Source: Streptomyces sp. 135
GTDB taxonomy: Bacteria; Actinomycetota; Actinomycetes; Streptomycetales; Streptomycetaceae
Assembly: GCF_020026305.1 (NCBI RefSeq)
Contig: NZ_CP075691.1
Location: forward strand, 7,681,415-7,745,414
Direction of reading: 5' to 3'
Length of the DNA stretch: 64,000 nt
Position 1 is the stretch's first letter, and each line of letters starts with the position of its first letter. Below, one piece after another: positions 10,801-17,815 of this stretch. A program made the translations under genes and the position numbers. The notes beneath the pieces were generated by a model, which saw nothing but the letters and a program-made list of their open reading frames with translations, ran no database searches and was not told the origin of the DNA.

Positions 10801-13800
10801 ACCGGGCCAAGTGGACGGCGGACGGCCAGGTGGTCTTCCTCGGTCGCGCCGACGACCAGGTCAAGATCCGTGGCTTCCGCATCGAGCCCGGCGAGGTCCA
10901 GGGTGTCCTGACCGGCCACCCGCTGGTCGACCAGGCCGCCGTGATCGCCCGCGAAGACAACCCTGGCGACCGGCGGCTCGTCGCCTACGTCGTCCTGCAC
11001 GACCGGACCGAGGCAAGCGCCGAACTCACCCAGTCCGTCCGGCACTTCGCGGTTCAGCGGCTGCCGGAGCACATGGTGCCGTCGGCGGTCGTCGTCCTGG
11101 ACGCGCTGCCGCTGACCGGCAACGGCAAGCTGGACCGCAAGGCCCTGCCCGCCCCCGACTTCGCGGCGGCAGCGGGGGCGGGCCGGGCACCGGCCGACGT
11201 GCGCGAGGAGATCCTCTGCGCCGCCTTCGCCGAGGTCCTGGACCTGGAGAGCGTCGGCGTCGATGACGACTTCTTCGAGCTGGGCGGTCACTCCCTGGTG
11301 GCCGTGCGCCTGATCGAGATACTGCGGGGGCGCGGCGTGTCCGTCTCCGTGCGTGCCCTGTTCGACCACCCGACCGTGGCCTCCCTCGCGGCGTCCGCCG
11401 GCGCGGAGCAGGTCGTCGTCCCGGACAACCTGATCCCGGCCGGTGCCACCGAGATCACGCCCGCGATGCTGCCGCTGGTCGACCTGACCGCCGACGAGGT
11501 GGCCGTCGTGGTGGCCTCCGTCGAGGGCGGGGCGGGCAACGTCAAGGACGTCTACCCGCTCGCCCCGCTCCAGGAAGGCCTGCTCTTCCACCACCTGCTC
11601 GCGGACGGCGGCGACGACGCGTACGTCATGCCGGCGGTCCTGGAGTTCGACTCGCGGGCCCGGCTCGACGCCTTCACCGACGCGCTGCGGCGCGTGGTGG
11701 AGCGGCACGACATCTACCGGACCTCCTATGTGTGGGAGGGGCTGCGCGAGCCCGTGCAGGTGGTGTGGCGCGAGGCGCCCCTGCCCGTCACGGAGGTCGT
11801 CCTGGACCCGCGCGGCACCGACCCGGTCGCCGAGCTCGTCGCCGCCGGTGGCGCCCGCATGGACCTGCGCCGGGGCCCGCTGCTCGACCTGCACGTCGCG
11901 GCCGTACCCGCGGGGACCGAACCCGAGCACTGGATCGCGCTCCTCCGCGCCCACCACATGGTCCGCGACGGCACCGCCCTGGAAGTGCTCCTGGACGAGG
12001 TGACCGCGTTCCTCGACGGGCGCGGCGACCAACTGCCCGAACCGCTGCCGTTCCGCACCTTCGTCGCCCAGGCGCGCGGCGGCGTCCCCCGCGCCGAGCA
12101 CGAGCGGTACTTCGCCGAGCTGCTGGGCGACGTCACCGAGCCCACAGCACCCTTCGGCCTGGTGGACGTGCGCGGCGACGGCGCCTCGCTGGCCCGGGCC
12201 CGCGTCGCGGCCGGCCCCGAACTGGCAGGGCGGCTGCGAGAGGTGGCGCGGCGCGCGGGCGTCAGCGCGGCGACCGTGCTGCACGTGGCCTGGGCGCGGG
12301 TCCTGGCCGCGGTCAGCGGCCGGCAGGACGTGGTGTTCGGCACGGTCCTGTTCGGCCGCATGAACGCGGGCGCCGGGGCCGACCGGGTGCCGGGTCCGTT
12401 CATCAACACCCTTCCCGTACGCGTCCCCACGGCCCGGACCGGCGCGCTCGGGGCGATCACCGCCATGCGCGGCCAGCTCGCCCGGCTCCTGGAACACGAG
12501 CACGCGCCGCTGGTCGTGGCGCAGCGGGCGGCCGGACTGGAAGGCGATGCCCCCTTGTTCACCGCCTGCCTCAACTACCGGCGCAGCGTCGGCGAGGACC
12601 TGGACGAGCGCTGGAACGCGTCCCTGCCGGGCACTCGGCTGCTGTTCACCCGCGAGCGCACCAACTACCCGCTCGCCCTGCTCGTCGACGACGACGGCGA
12701 CGGCCTGGAGCTGATCGTCGACTCCGTCGCCCCGATCGACCCGGAGACGGTGGCCGTCCTGGCACGCACCGCCGTCGAGGAACTGGTGAGCGCCGCCGAG
12801 CAGGCCCTCGACGGCGCGGCCGACCCGCCGCTGAGCACGGTCGGCGTGCTGGCCGACGACGAGCGCCACCGGGTGCTCGCCGAGTGGAACGACACGGCCG
12901 CCGACGTGCCACCCGTGACAGTGCCCGAGCTGTTCGCCGCCCGGGTCCGCCAGTGTCCGGACGCCGTCGCCGTCGCCTCCGACGGCGCGGAGCTGACGTA
13001 CGCGGAGCTGGACGCGCGGGCCAACCGGCTCGCACGATTCCTGACCGGCCGGGGCGTCGGCCCGGAGTCGGTGGTCGCGGTGGTGCGCGAGCGCGGCATC
13101 GACCTGATCGTCACCCTGCTCGGTGTCCTCAAGGCGGGCGGCGCCTATCTGCCGGTCGACCCGGAGTACCCGGCGGAGCGCATCGCGTTCATGCTCGAGG
13201 AGTCGGGTGCGACGACGGTCCTCGCGTCGGCGCTGTGCGCGCCCGTCGTGCCGGGCGGCACCGCGGCACCGGTCCTCGTCCTCGACGAGCCGCCGCTGGC
13301 GACGGAGATCGAGGCGTACGACGGGGGAGTCCTCAGCGACGAGGAGCGGAGCGCACGGCTGCGGCCCGCCCACCCCGCGTACATGATCTTCACCTCGGGT
13401 TCGACAGGCCGGCCCAAGGGGGTGGTCGTCACCCACACCGGCGTCGCCAGCCTGGTGACCGCACAGATCGAGCGGTTCGAGGTCGGCGCCGACAGTCGGG
13501 TCCTCCAGTTCGCCTCGCCGGGCTTCGACGCGGCGACCTGGGAGCTGGTCATGGCGCTGTGCTCGGGTGCTCGCCTGGTGGTGGCACCCGCCGAGACGCT
13601 GCTGCCGGGCGGCGGGCTCGCCGAACTCGTGGCACGCCACGGGGTCACCCACGCCACGCTGCCGCCCGCCGTCCTGTCCGTGCTGGAACCCGAGGACCTC
13701 GCCCCGGTCACCACCCTGGTGTCGGCCGGTGAGGCGCTCGGCGGCGAACTGGTCGCCCGCTTCTCGCCCGGCCGACGCTTCGTCAACGCGTACGGCCCGA

Positions 13801-14711
13801 CCGAGACGACCGTGTGCGCGACCATGTCGGACACGCTCGCCGAGGACGACGACCGGCCCGGCATCGGCACGCCGATCACCAACTCGCGGGTGTACGTGCT
13901 CGACGAGGGCCTCAACCCCGTCCCGGCCGGTGTCGACGGCGAGCTGTACGTCGCGGGCGCCGGGCTCGCCCGCGCCTACGTGGGCCGCCCGGCTCTGACC
14001 GCCGAGCGGTTCGTGGCCTCGCCCTTCGACGGGGCGGGCGAGCGGCTCTACCGCACGGGCGACCGGGTGCGCTGGACGGCCGACGGCCGGCTGGAGTTCG
14101 CCAGCCGCGTCGACGACCAGGTGAAGATCCGCGGCTTCCGCGTCGAACCGGGCGAGGTCCGGGCCGTCCTGGCCGCCCACCCCGGCGTCACGCAGGCCGC
14201 CGTCGTCGTCCGCGAGGACGGCGCGGGCGGCAGACGCCTGATCGGCTACGTGGTGCCCGCCGCATCCGTGGGGGAAGAACTGGTCCCGGACGTACGGCGG
14301 TTCGCCGAGGCGCGGCTGCCCGAGTACATGGTGCCGTCCTCCCTCGTCGTCCTCGACGCCCTCCCGCTGACGGCCAACGGCAAGGTGGACCACGGAGCCC
14401 TGCCCGCCGCGGGACCTGCCGCGCGCACCGGCCGGGCGCCCACCACCGCGCGGGAGAAAGCTTTGTGCGTGGCGTTCGCCGAGGTGCTCGGCCTGCCCGA
14501 CGTGGGCGTCGACGACGACTTCTTCGCCCTCGGCGGGCACTCCCTGCTCGCCGCCCGCCTCACGAGCCGTCTGCGGACGGTGCTCGGGGTCGAGGTGTCC
14601 CTGCGGGTGCTTTTCCGAGCGCGGACGGTGTCCGGGCTCGTACGTCAGCTTGGAAATGTGAGCTCTGCTAGGCCCGCGCTGCGGCCGATGCGTAACCAGG
14701 AGGAGTCCTGA
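1806..14711 (+). CDS. Non-ribosomal peptide synthetase A, modules 1-4 (loading/initiation)
   Basis: This 4301-residue multidomain enzyme starts the peptide. Domain order is Cs-A-T, C/E-A-T, C/E-A-T, C/E-A-T (Cs, starter condensation; C/E, dual condensation/epimerisation; A, adenylation; T, carrier). The starter domain keeps HHLVLDG (H139-G145). Carrier serines in GGHSL are near residues 993, 2080, 3163 and 4246. A-domain pocket residues give Ser, Ser, Asp and an aromatic residue. There is no domain before Cs, so the acyl or aryl donor is loaded from another protein. The last codons overlap the start of NRPS-B by one base (TGATG), so the two are translationally coupled. The C-terminal tail NQEES is short and does not look like a COM or docking domain. 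Modules 1 and 2 carry almost identical A domains. Confidence 0.96.
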   Translation: MAKIEGELRELMGGQLGIWYAQQLAPRNRAFFISEYIEIHGPVDHELLVRAADLRVREIETLRLRVRTVDGTPMQYLHDAADYPVQIVDVSGEPDPSAAARAWMDADLARPAELDGGPLFGNALIKVADELHYWYVRPHHLVLDGQGGVVMARRAAEIYTALLEGRDPSEGAADPVSVLLDADRAYRESEQFEEDRRYWRELLADHPAVHGGDAYKSRRAQRAPLRHTDGIDTDAVDVLKAGARRLGTSFAGLMIAAAALHQHRVTGEREVTVGLPVRARYDKRTLGVPGMTSNILPLRLTIGPDSTVEDVVRRTSRAVRDGLRHQQYRYKDMLHDLNIADGDLCGLHINVMAFDYDLRFGDCPTVTHNLSTGPVDDVRIDIYDRAGMQINVDANPDRHDLTGAADLSRRYLNVAHWLADAAPDDLVACAELMDEDERRRVLVEWNDTDADVVPATLPELFEAQVARTPDAVAVVFEGESVSYAELDFRANQLARLLMARGVGAESVVGVCLERGVELVVALLGVVKAGAAYLPVDPEYPAERIAYVLEAAGAASVVTTGALESLLPADVMRVHVDDPEQAGLDAGPLGVEVRPENPAYVIFTSGSTGRPKGVVVPHAGVVNRLVWMQDRYGLDAGDRVLQKTPFGFDVSVWEFFWPLLEGAALVVARPGGHREPGYVASLIREQGVTTVHFVPSMLEVFLAEVSVGECGGLRRVFCSGEALSVAAQERFFEVFPGVELHNLYGPTEASVDVTAWRCVPGALSVPIGAPVANTRVFVLDAGLQPVPVGVGGELYLAGVQLARGYVGRPGLTAERFVADPFAAGRRMYRTGDVVRWDAGGQLEYLGRADEQVKIRGFRIEPGEVRAVVAAHPQVAQAAVVAREDMPGDIHLVAYVVPREEYGSRLPESVVRFVAGRLPEYMVPSAVVVLDALPLNVNGKLDRKALPAPDYAGLAGAGRGPETVREEILCAAFAEVLGLENVGVDDDFFRLGGHSLLAVRLVEILRTQNVSVSMRALFDAPTPAGVARSMGAERVVVPDNLIPAGAAEITPAMLPLVDLTADEVAVVVASVEGGAGNVKDVYPLAPLQEGLLFHHLLADGGNDAYVMPAVFEFDARERVDAFTDALQQVVDRHDIFRTSLAWEGLREPVQVVWRRAALPVVDVTLDQDAADPVADLVATGGARMDLRRAPLLDLHVAAEPGSGHWLVLLRMHHTVRDHTALQVVLDEVRAFLAGRGDELPDPLPFRDFVAQTRSTVDRAEHERYFADLLGDVTEPTAPYGMADVRGDGSDAVLEPLPLEQELTVRLRTAARRAGVSTATVLHVAWARVLAAVSGRDDVVFGTVLLGRMNAGSGADRVPGPFMNMLPVRTRTAEVGSLAAVSAMRGQLAELLEHEHAPLAVAQRASGVTGDTPLFTSFLNYRHNAGQDAETSWDAAMEGTRLLFARELSNYPLALLVDDNGDKIGLSVDATAPIDSAAVAALARTAVASLVAALESALDGGPDLPLSAIPVLGGDERRRVLVEWNDTDADVVPATLPELFEAQVARTPDAVAVVFEGESVSYAELDFRANQLARLLMARGVGAESVVGVCLERGVELVVALLGVVKAGAAYLPVDPEYPAERIAYVLEAAGAASVVTLAGLVGLLPEGTARVVLDEADFTGVRGGRLRPGERSSKPQDPAYVIFTSGSTGRPKGVVVPHAGVVNRLVWMQDRYGLDAGDRVLQKTPFGFDVSVWEFFWPLLEGAALVVARPGGHREPGYVASLIREQGVTTVHFVPSMLEVFLAEVSVGECGGLRRVFCSGEALSVAAQERFFEVFPGVELHNLYGPTEASVDVTAWRCVPGALSVPIGAPVANTRVFVLDAGLQPVPVGVGGELYLAGVQLARGYVGRPGLTAERFVADPFAAGRRMYRTGDVVRWDAGGQLEYLGRADEQVKIRGFRIEPGEVRAVVAAHPQVAQAAVVAREDMPGDIHLVAYVVPTGQADGMDEREEGDELAAAVREFAAGRLPEYMVPSAVVVLDALPLNVNGKLDRKALPAPDYAGLAGAGRGPETVREEILCAAFAEVLGLENVGVDDDFFRLGGHSLMAVRLVEILRAQSVSISVRTLFDHPTVASLAASAGAEQVVVPDNLIPAGAAEITPAMLPLVDLTADEVAVVVASVEGGAANVKDVYPLAPLQEGLLFHHLLADGGEDAYVMRAVLDFDSRDRADAFTDALQRVVDRHDIYRTSFVWEGQREPVQVVWRHAALPVEEVALDPKGTDPAAELVEAGGASMDLGRAPLLGAHVAADPAGGRWLVLLRMHHTVRDHTALQVVLDEVEALLAGRGDELPEPLPFRDFVAQVRGGADRAGHERYFADLLGDVTEPTAPYGMADVRGDGADTVHAVVPFPAELDRRLRAVARRVGTSTATVLHVAWARVLAAVSGREDVVFGTVLYGRLNAGAGADRVAGPFMNTLPVRVRTEEPGALAAVSAMRGQLAELLEHEHAPLVVAQRASGVTGDTPLFTSFLNYRRNPGRAVDEGMEGARLLSVRERTNYPLVVLLDDYGDRTEVAVDSVAPIDSHAVGVLVRTAAGNLVSALESALDGGPDVPLGAVEVLADDERHRVLAGWNDTASDVSAELVHELFEARAAVAPDASAIVSDGSGTSYGELDARANRIAHYLIGQGVGAESVVGLCLPRGTDMIAAILGVWKAGAAYLPIDPVQPTDRIAFMLRDSRAALALTTEEILDELPAGRSRLVAIDDTFVEMQLAAASTERPGRDVDGRSLAYVIYTSGSTGQPKGVAVTHGGVANYVASVPGRVGFGGQGARFALLQAQATDLGNTVVFTSLASGGELHILDEGAVTDPQAVSAYLAEHRIDHFKAVPSHLAALSTAGGVEGVLPKKSLVLGGEAASPAWLRELLAAAGEREVHNHYGPTETTIGVATTRLTVDMVAGERVPVGSPMVNTRFYVLDERLRPVAQGVVGELYVSGAQLARGYVGRESLTAERFTANPFEPGGRMYRTGDRAKWTADGQVVFLGRADDQVKIRGFRIEPGEVQGVLTGHPLVDQAAVIAREDNPGDRRLVAYVVLHDRTEASAELTQSVRHFAVQRLPEHMVPSAVVVLDALPLTGNGKLDRKALPAPDFAAAAGAGRAPADVREEILCAAFAEVLDLESVGVDDDFFELGGHSLVAVRLIEILRGRGVSVSVRALFDHPTVASLAASAGAEQVVVPDNLIPAGATEITPAMLPLVDLTADEVAVVVASVEGGAGNVKDVYPLAPLQEGLLFHHLLADGGDDAYVMPAVLEFDSRARLDAFTDALRRVVERHDIYRTSYVWEGLREPVQVVWREAPLPVTEVVLDPRGTDPVAELVAAGGARMDLRRGPLLDLHVAAVPAGTEPEHWIALLRAHHMVRDGTALEVLLDEVTAFLDGRGDQLPEPLPFRTFVAQARGGVPRAEHERYFAELLGDVTEPTAPFGLVDVRGDGASLARARVAAGPELAGRLREVARRAGVSAATVLHVAWARVLAAVSGRQDVVFGTVLFGRMNAGAGADRVPGPFINTLPVRVPTARTGALGAITAMRGQLARLLEHEHAPLVVAQRAAGLEGDAPLFTACLNYRRSVGEDLDERWNASLPGTRLLFTRERTNYPLALLVDDDGDGLELIVDSVAPIDPETVAVLARTAVEELVSAAEQALDGAADPPLSTVGVLADDERHRVLAEWNDTAADVPPVTVPELFAARVRQCPDAVAVASDGAELTYAELDARANRLARFLTGRGVGPESVVAVVRERGIDLIVTLLGVLKAGGAYLPVDPEYPAERIAFMLEESGATTVLASALCAPVVPGGTAAPVLVLDEPPLATEIEAYDGGVLSDEERSARLRPAHPAYMIFTSGSTGRPKGVVVTHTGVASLVTAQIERFEVGADSRVLQFASPGFDAATWELVMALCSGARLVVAPAETLLPGGGLAELVARHGVTHATLPPAVLSVLEPEDLAPVTTLVSAGEALGGELVARFSPGRRFVNAYGPTETTVCATMSDTLAEDDDRPGIGTPITNSRVYVLDEGLNPVPAGVDGELYVAGAGLARAYVGRPALTAERFVASPFDGAGERLYRTGDRVRWTADGRLEFASRVDDQVKIRGFRVEPGEVRAVLAAHPGVTQAAVVVREDGAGGRRLIGYVVPAASVGEELVPDVRRFAEARLPEYMVPSSLVVLDALPLTANGKVDHGALPAAGPAARTGRAPTTAREKALCVAFAEVLGLPDVGVDDDFFALGGHSLLAARLTSRLRTVLGVEVSLRVLFRARTVSGLVRQLGNVSSARPALRPMRNQEES
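3111..4492 (+). repeat. Serine A-domain cassette, copy 1 of 2
   Basis: Bases 3111-3475 and 3594-4492 recur at 6339-6703 and 6831-7729 with no difference I could find by eye. The 118-127 bp between the two blocks differ completely in sequence and in length. The pattern, identical flanks around a divergent core, points to recent gene conversion. Confidence 0.85.
4891..8154 (+). other. NRPS module 2: C/E - A(Ser) - T
   Basis: The dual C/E domain (about 4891-6330) begins with the VPDNLIPAG...EITPAMLPLVDLT linker and has HHLLADGGNDAY (from 5079) and HHTVRDH (from 5433). The A domain (about 6340-7880) has the same serine code, DVWHFSLVDK, as module 1 and is nearly identical to it in DNA. The carrier serine codon is 8043-8045. 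Another C/E domain follows, so this Ser is predicted D. Confidence 0.9.
8155..11400 (+). other. NRPS module 3: C/E - A(Asp) - T
   Basis: The C/E domain (about 8155-9580) has HHLLADGGEDAY and HHTVRDH. The A domain (about 9585-11150) has pocket code DLTKVGHIGK, the classical aspartate code. The carrier serine codon is 11292-11294. The A domain is one of three near-identical Asp cassettes (also modules 14 and 17). A C/E domain follows, so D-Asp is predicted. Confidence 0.9.
9573..10558 (+). repeat. Aspartate A-domain cassette, copy 1 of 3
   Basis: The sister copies are 45251-46236 (module 14) and a copy starting near 54977 (module 17). Copies 1 and 3 stay almost identical further downstream, to about 10930 and 56178. 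Differences are scattered single bases, for example CAG versus GTG within the A3-A4 region. Confidence 0.8.
11401..14711 (+). other. NRPS module 4: C/E - A(aromatic) - T
   Basis: This is the only C/E domain of the seven with a normal HHMVRDG active-site block; the others have DH in place of DG. Its first motif is HHLLADGGDDAY. The A domain (about 12870-14410) has code DAWTVAAVCK, close to GrsA phenylalanine DAWTIAAICK, so Phe or a related aromatic is likely. The carrier serine codon is 14541-14543. The next domain, in NRPS-B, is an ordinary C domain, so this residue should stay L. Confidence 0.85.
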
Positions 14712-14726
14712 TGATTCCGTTGTCAT
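14681..14726 (+). promoter_or_regulatory. Gene-junction cassette A/B (stop, ribosome binding site, start)
   Basis: This 46-bp block is identical at 53471-53516 and 63106-63151. It encodes the tail PMRNQEES, the overlapping stop/start TGATG, and the new start MIPLS. The ribosome binding site AGGAGGAG is made by the codons for Gln-Glu-Glu of the upstream protein, so the downstream gene is translated by coupling. Confidence 0.85.
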
Positions 14727-17700
14727 ACGCGCAGCGTCGGCTGTGGTTCATCTCCCAGTTGGAGGGACCGGGCGCGGCCTACAACATCCGCGTCGCACAG
14801 CGCCTGACCGGCGCGGTCGACCCGGCAACACTCGACGCCGCCCTGCGGGACGTCATCGGCCGCCACGAGATCCTGCGCACCGTGTACGGAGTCGCGGCGG
14901 GCGAGCCCTACCAGCGCGTCCTGAAGGCCACCGACCTGGCCTGGCACCTCACGGCCGCCGACATCGCCCCGGCCGACCTGGACAGGAAGATCGCCGCCGC
15001 TGTCGGGTACGCCTTCGACCTCACGGCCGAGATACCCGTCAAGGCCTGGCTGTTCACCACGGCACCCGACGAGCACGTGCTCGTCATGGTCGTCCACCAC
15101 ATCGCGGGCGACGGCTGGTCCATGGGCCCGCTCGCCCGCGACCTGTCCACCGCCTACGCCTCCCGCACCCGGGGCACGCCCCCGGCCTGGGAGCCGCTGG
15201 CCGTGCAGTACGCGGACTACACGCTGTGGCAGCGCGAACTCCTCGGCGACGAGAGCGACCCCGACAGCCTGTTCTCCCGGCAGACCGCGCACTGGCGCGA
15301 GGCGCTCGCCGACGTGCCGGAGGAACTGGAGCTGCCGTACGACCGGACGCGCCCGGCCGTCCTCGGCCACGCCAGCCACACCATCCCCTTCGAGGTGCCC
15401 GCCGCGGTCCACGCGCGCCTCGCCGAGGTCGCGCTCACCGAGGGCGTCACGCTGTTCACCGTGCTCCAGGCAGCCCTCGCCGTGACCCTGTCCCGACTCG
15501 GCGCGGGCACCGACATCCCGATCGGCTCCGTCAACGCGGGCCGCGGCGACGAGGCCCTCGACGACCTGGTGGGCTTTTTCGTCAGCACCCTCGTGGTGCG
15601 CACCGACCTGTCGGGCGACCCGACGTTCCGGGAACTCCTCGCCCGCGTCCAGGAAGCGAGCCTGGCGGCCTTCGAGCACCAGGACGTCCCCTTCGAGAAG
15701 CTGGTCGAGGAGCTCGCCCCGACCCGCTCCCTGGCCCGCCACCCGCTGTTCCAGGTCATGCTGATGCTCCAGAACACCGGCGACGCGGCGCTCCGACTGC
15801 CGGGCGTCCACGCCGAACCGGTGCCCACCGGCGACTCCGCCGCCAAGTTCGACCTGGAGGTCGGCGTCGGCGAGACGTTCCACGAGAACGGTGCCCCGGC
15901 CGGGCTGCGGGGCTCCGTCATCGCGGCCGCCGACCTGTTCGACGCCGACTCCGTACGGGCGATCGCCGACCGGCTCGCCCGCGTCGTCGAGGCCCTCGCC
16001 GACGACCCCGCCACCCGCGTCGGCGACGTACGACTCCTGGACGACGCCGAGCTGCACCAGGCGCTCCACGGGTGGAACGACACCGACACGGAGGTACCGG
16101 CCGCCACACTGCCGGACCTCTTCGAGGCCCAGGTGGCCCGCACCCCCGACGCGATCGCCCTCGTCGACGGCCAGGACCCGTACACGTATGCCCGGCTCGC
16201 GGCCCGCGCGAACCAGCTGGCGCACCTGCTCGCCGAGCGGGGCGTCGGCCCCGAGTCGATCGTCGCCGTGGTGATGGAGCGGGGAGCGGACCTGGTCGCC
16301 GCGCTGCTCGCCGTGCTCAAGGCCGGCGGCGCCTACCTGCCCGTCGACCCGGAGTACCCCCAGGAGCGCATCGCGTACATGCTCGCCGACGCGCGCCCGG
16401 TCTGCGTGCTGACCGACCTCACCTGTGCCTCCGTGATACCCGACACCGAAACAGTCCTCGTCCTCGACGGAGGGCGCACCCCGTGCGACACGGCCACCCC
16501 GCCCGGCCGGGCGACCCTGCTGCCGCAGCACCCCGCGTACGTCATCCACACCTCCGGCTCGACCGGCCGCCCCAAGGGCGTCGTCGTCAGCCACCAGGCC
16601 CTCGTCAACCACCTGCACGCGGTCGCCGAGCGCGTCCCGCTGGGCGCGGGGGACAGGCTGGTCGCCGTCACCACGGTCTCCTTCGACATCGCGGCCCTGG
16701 AACTGTTCCTGCCGCTCGTGAGCGGAGCCACCGTCGTCCTCGCCGACCGCGACACCGTCCGTGACCCCCACGCCCTCCTCGACCTGGTCCGCACCAGCGC
16801 CGCGACCGCCCTGCAGGCCGTGCCCTCCCTGTGGCGCGCGCTCCTGGACGCCGGCGACTGGCCCGCCTCCGTGCGCGCCCTCGTCGGCGGAGAGGCCCTG
16901 CCCCGGGAACTGGCCGCCGAGCTGCATGCCCTCGGCGCCCGCGCCGTGAACCTGTACGGGCCCACCGAAGCCACCATCTGGGCCACCTCCGCCGAAGTCA
17001 CCGACGGTACCGTCCTCATCGGCCGGCCCTTCGCCAACACCCGCGCCTACGTCCTCGACGACCGGCTGCGACCCGTGGCCCCCGGTGCCACGGGAGAGCT
17101 CTACCTGGCGGGCGCCCAGCTGGCCCGCGGCTACCTGGGCCGCGCGGCCCTGACCGCCGAACGGTTCGTCGCCTCCCCCTTCGTCCCCGGCGAGCGGCTC
17201 TACCGCACCGGCGACGTCGCCCGCAGCCGCCCCGGCGGCGCCCTGGAATGCCTGGGCCGCACCGACGGCCAGGTCAAGATCCGCGGCTTCCGCATCGAGC
17301 CGGGTGAGATCGAGGCCGTTCTCGAACGCCATGCCCGGGTCGCCCGCGCCGCGGTCGTCGTCCGCGAGGACACTCCGGGCGACGCCCGGCTCGTCGCCTA
17401 CACCACGCCCGCGAACGGAGAGCGGGGAGAAGCCGATGCCGCGGAGCTACGAGCTCACGTGGGCGCCAGCCTGCCGGGTCACATGGTGCCGTCCGCGGTG
17501 CTGGTGCTGGACGCGCTGCCGCTGACCGCCAACGGAAAACTCGACCGCAAGGCCCTGCCCGCGCCCGACTACGCGAGCGGGGCGGGCCGCGGGCCGGCCG
17601 ACTTGCGCGAAGAGCTGCTGTGCGGCGTCTTCGCCCACGTCCTCGGCCTGGAGAGCGTCGGCGTCGACGACGACTTCTTCGCCCTGGGCGGCCACTCGCT

Positions 17701-17815
17701 GCTCGCCGTCGAACTCGTGCGCCGGGTCCGGGCCGTCCTGGGCGCCGACATACCCGTACGCGCCCTGTTCCAGACCCCGACCCCGGCCGGCCTCGCCGCC
17801 TCGGCGCACGCCGTC
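14711..17815 (+). other. NRPS module 5: C - A(Gly) - T
   Basis: The C domain has HHIAGDG. The A domain (about 16075-17580) has code DILQLGLIWK, the glycine code. The carrier domain has the VLGADIPVR helix typical here of carriers in front of ordinary C domains, yet a C/E domain follows. Since glycine is achiral, epimerisation there would be pointless. Confidence 0.87.
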
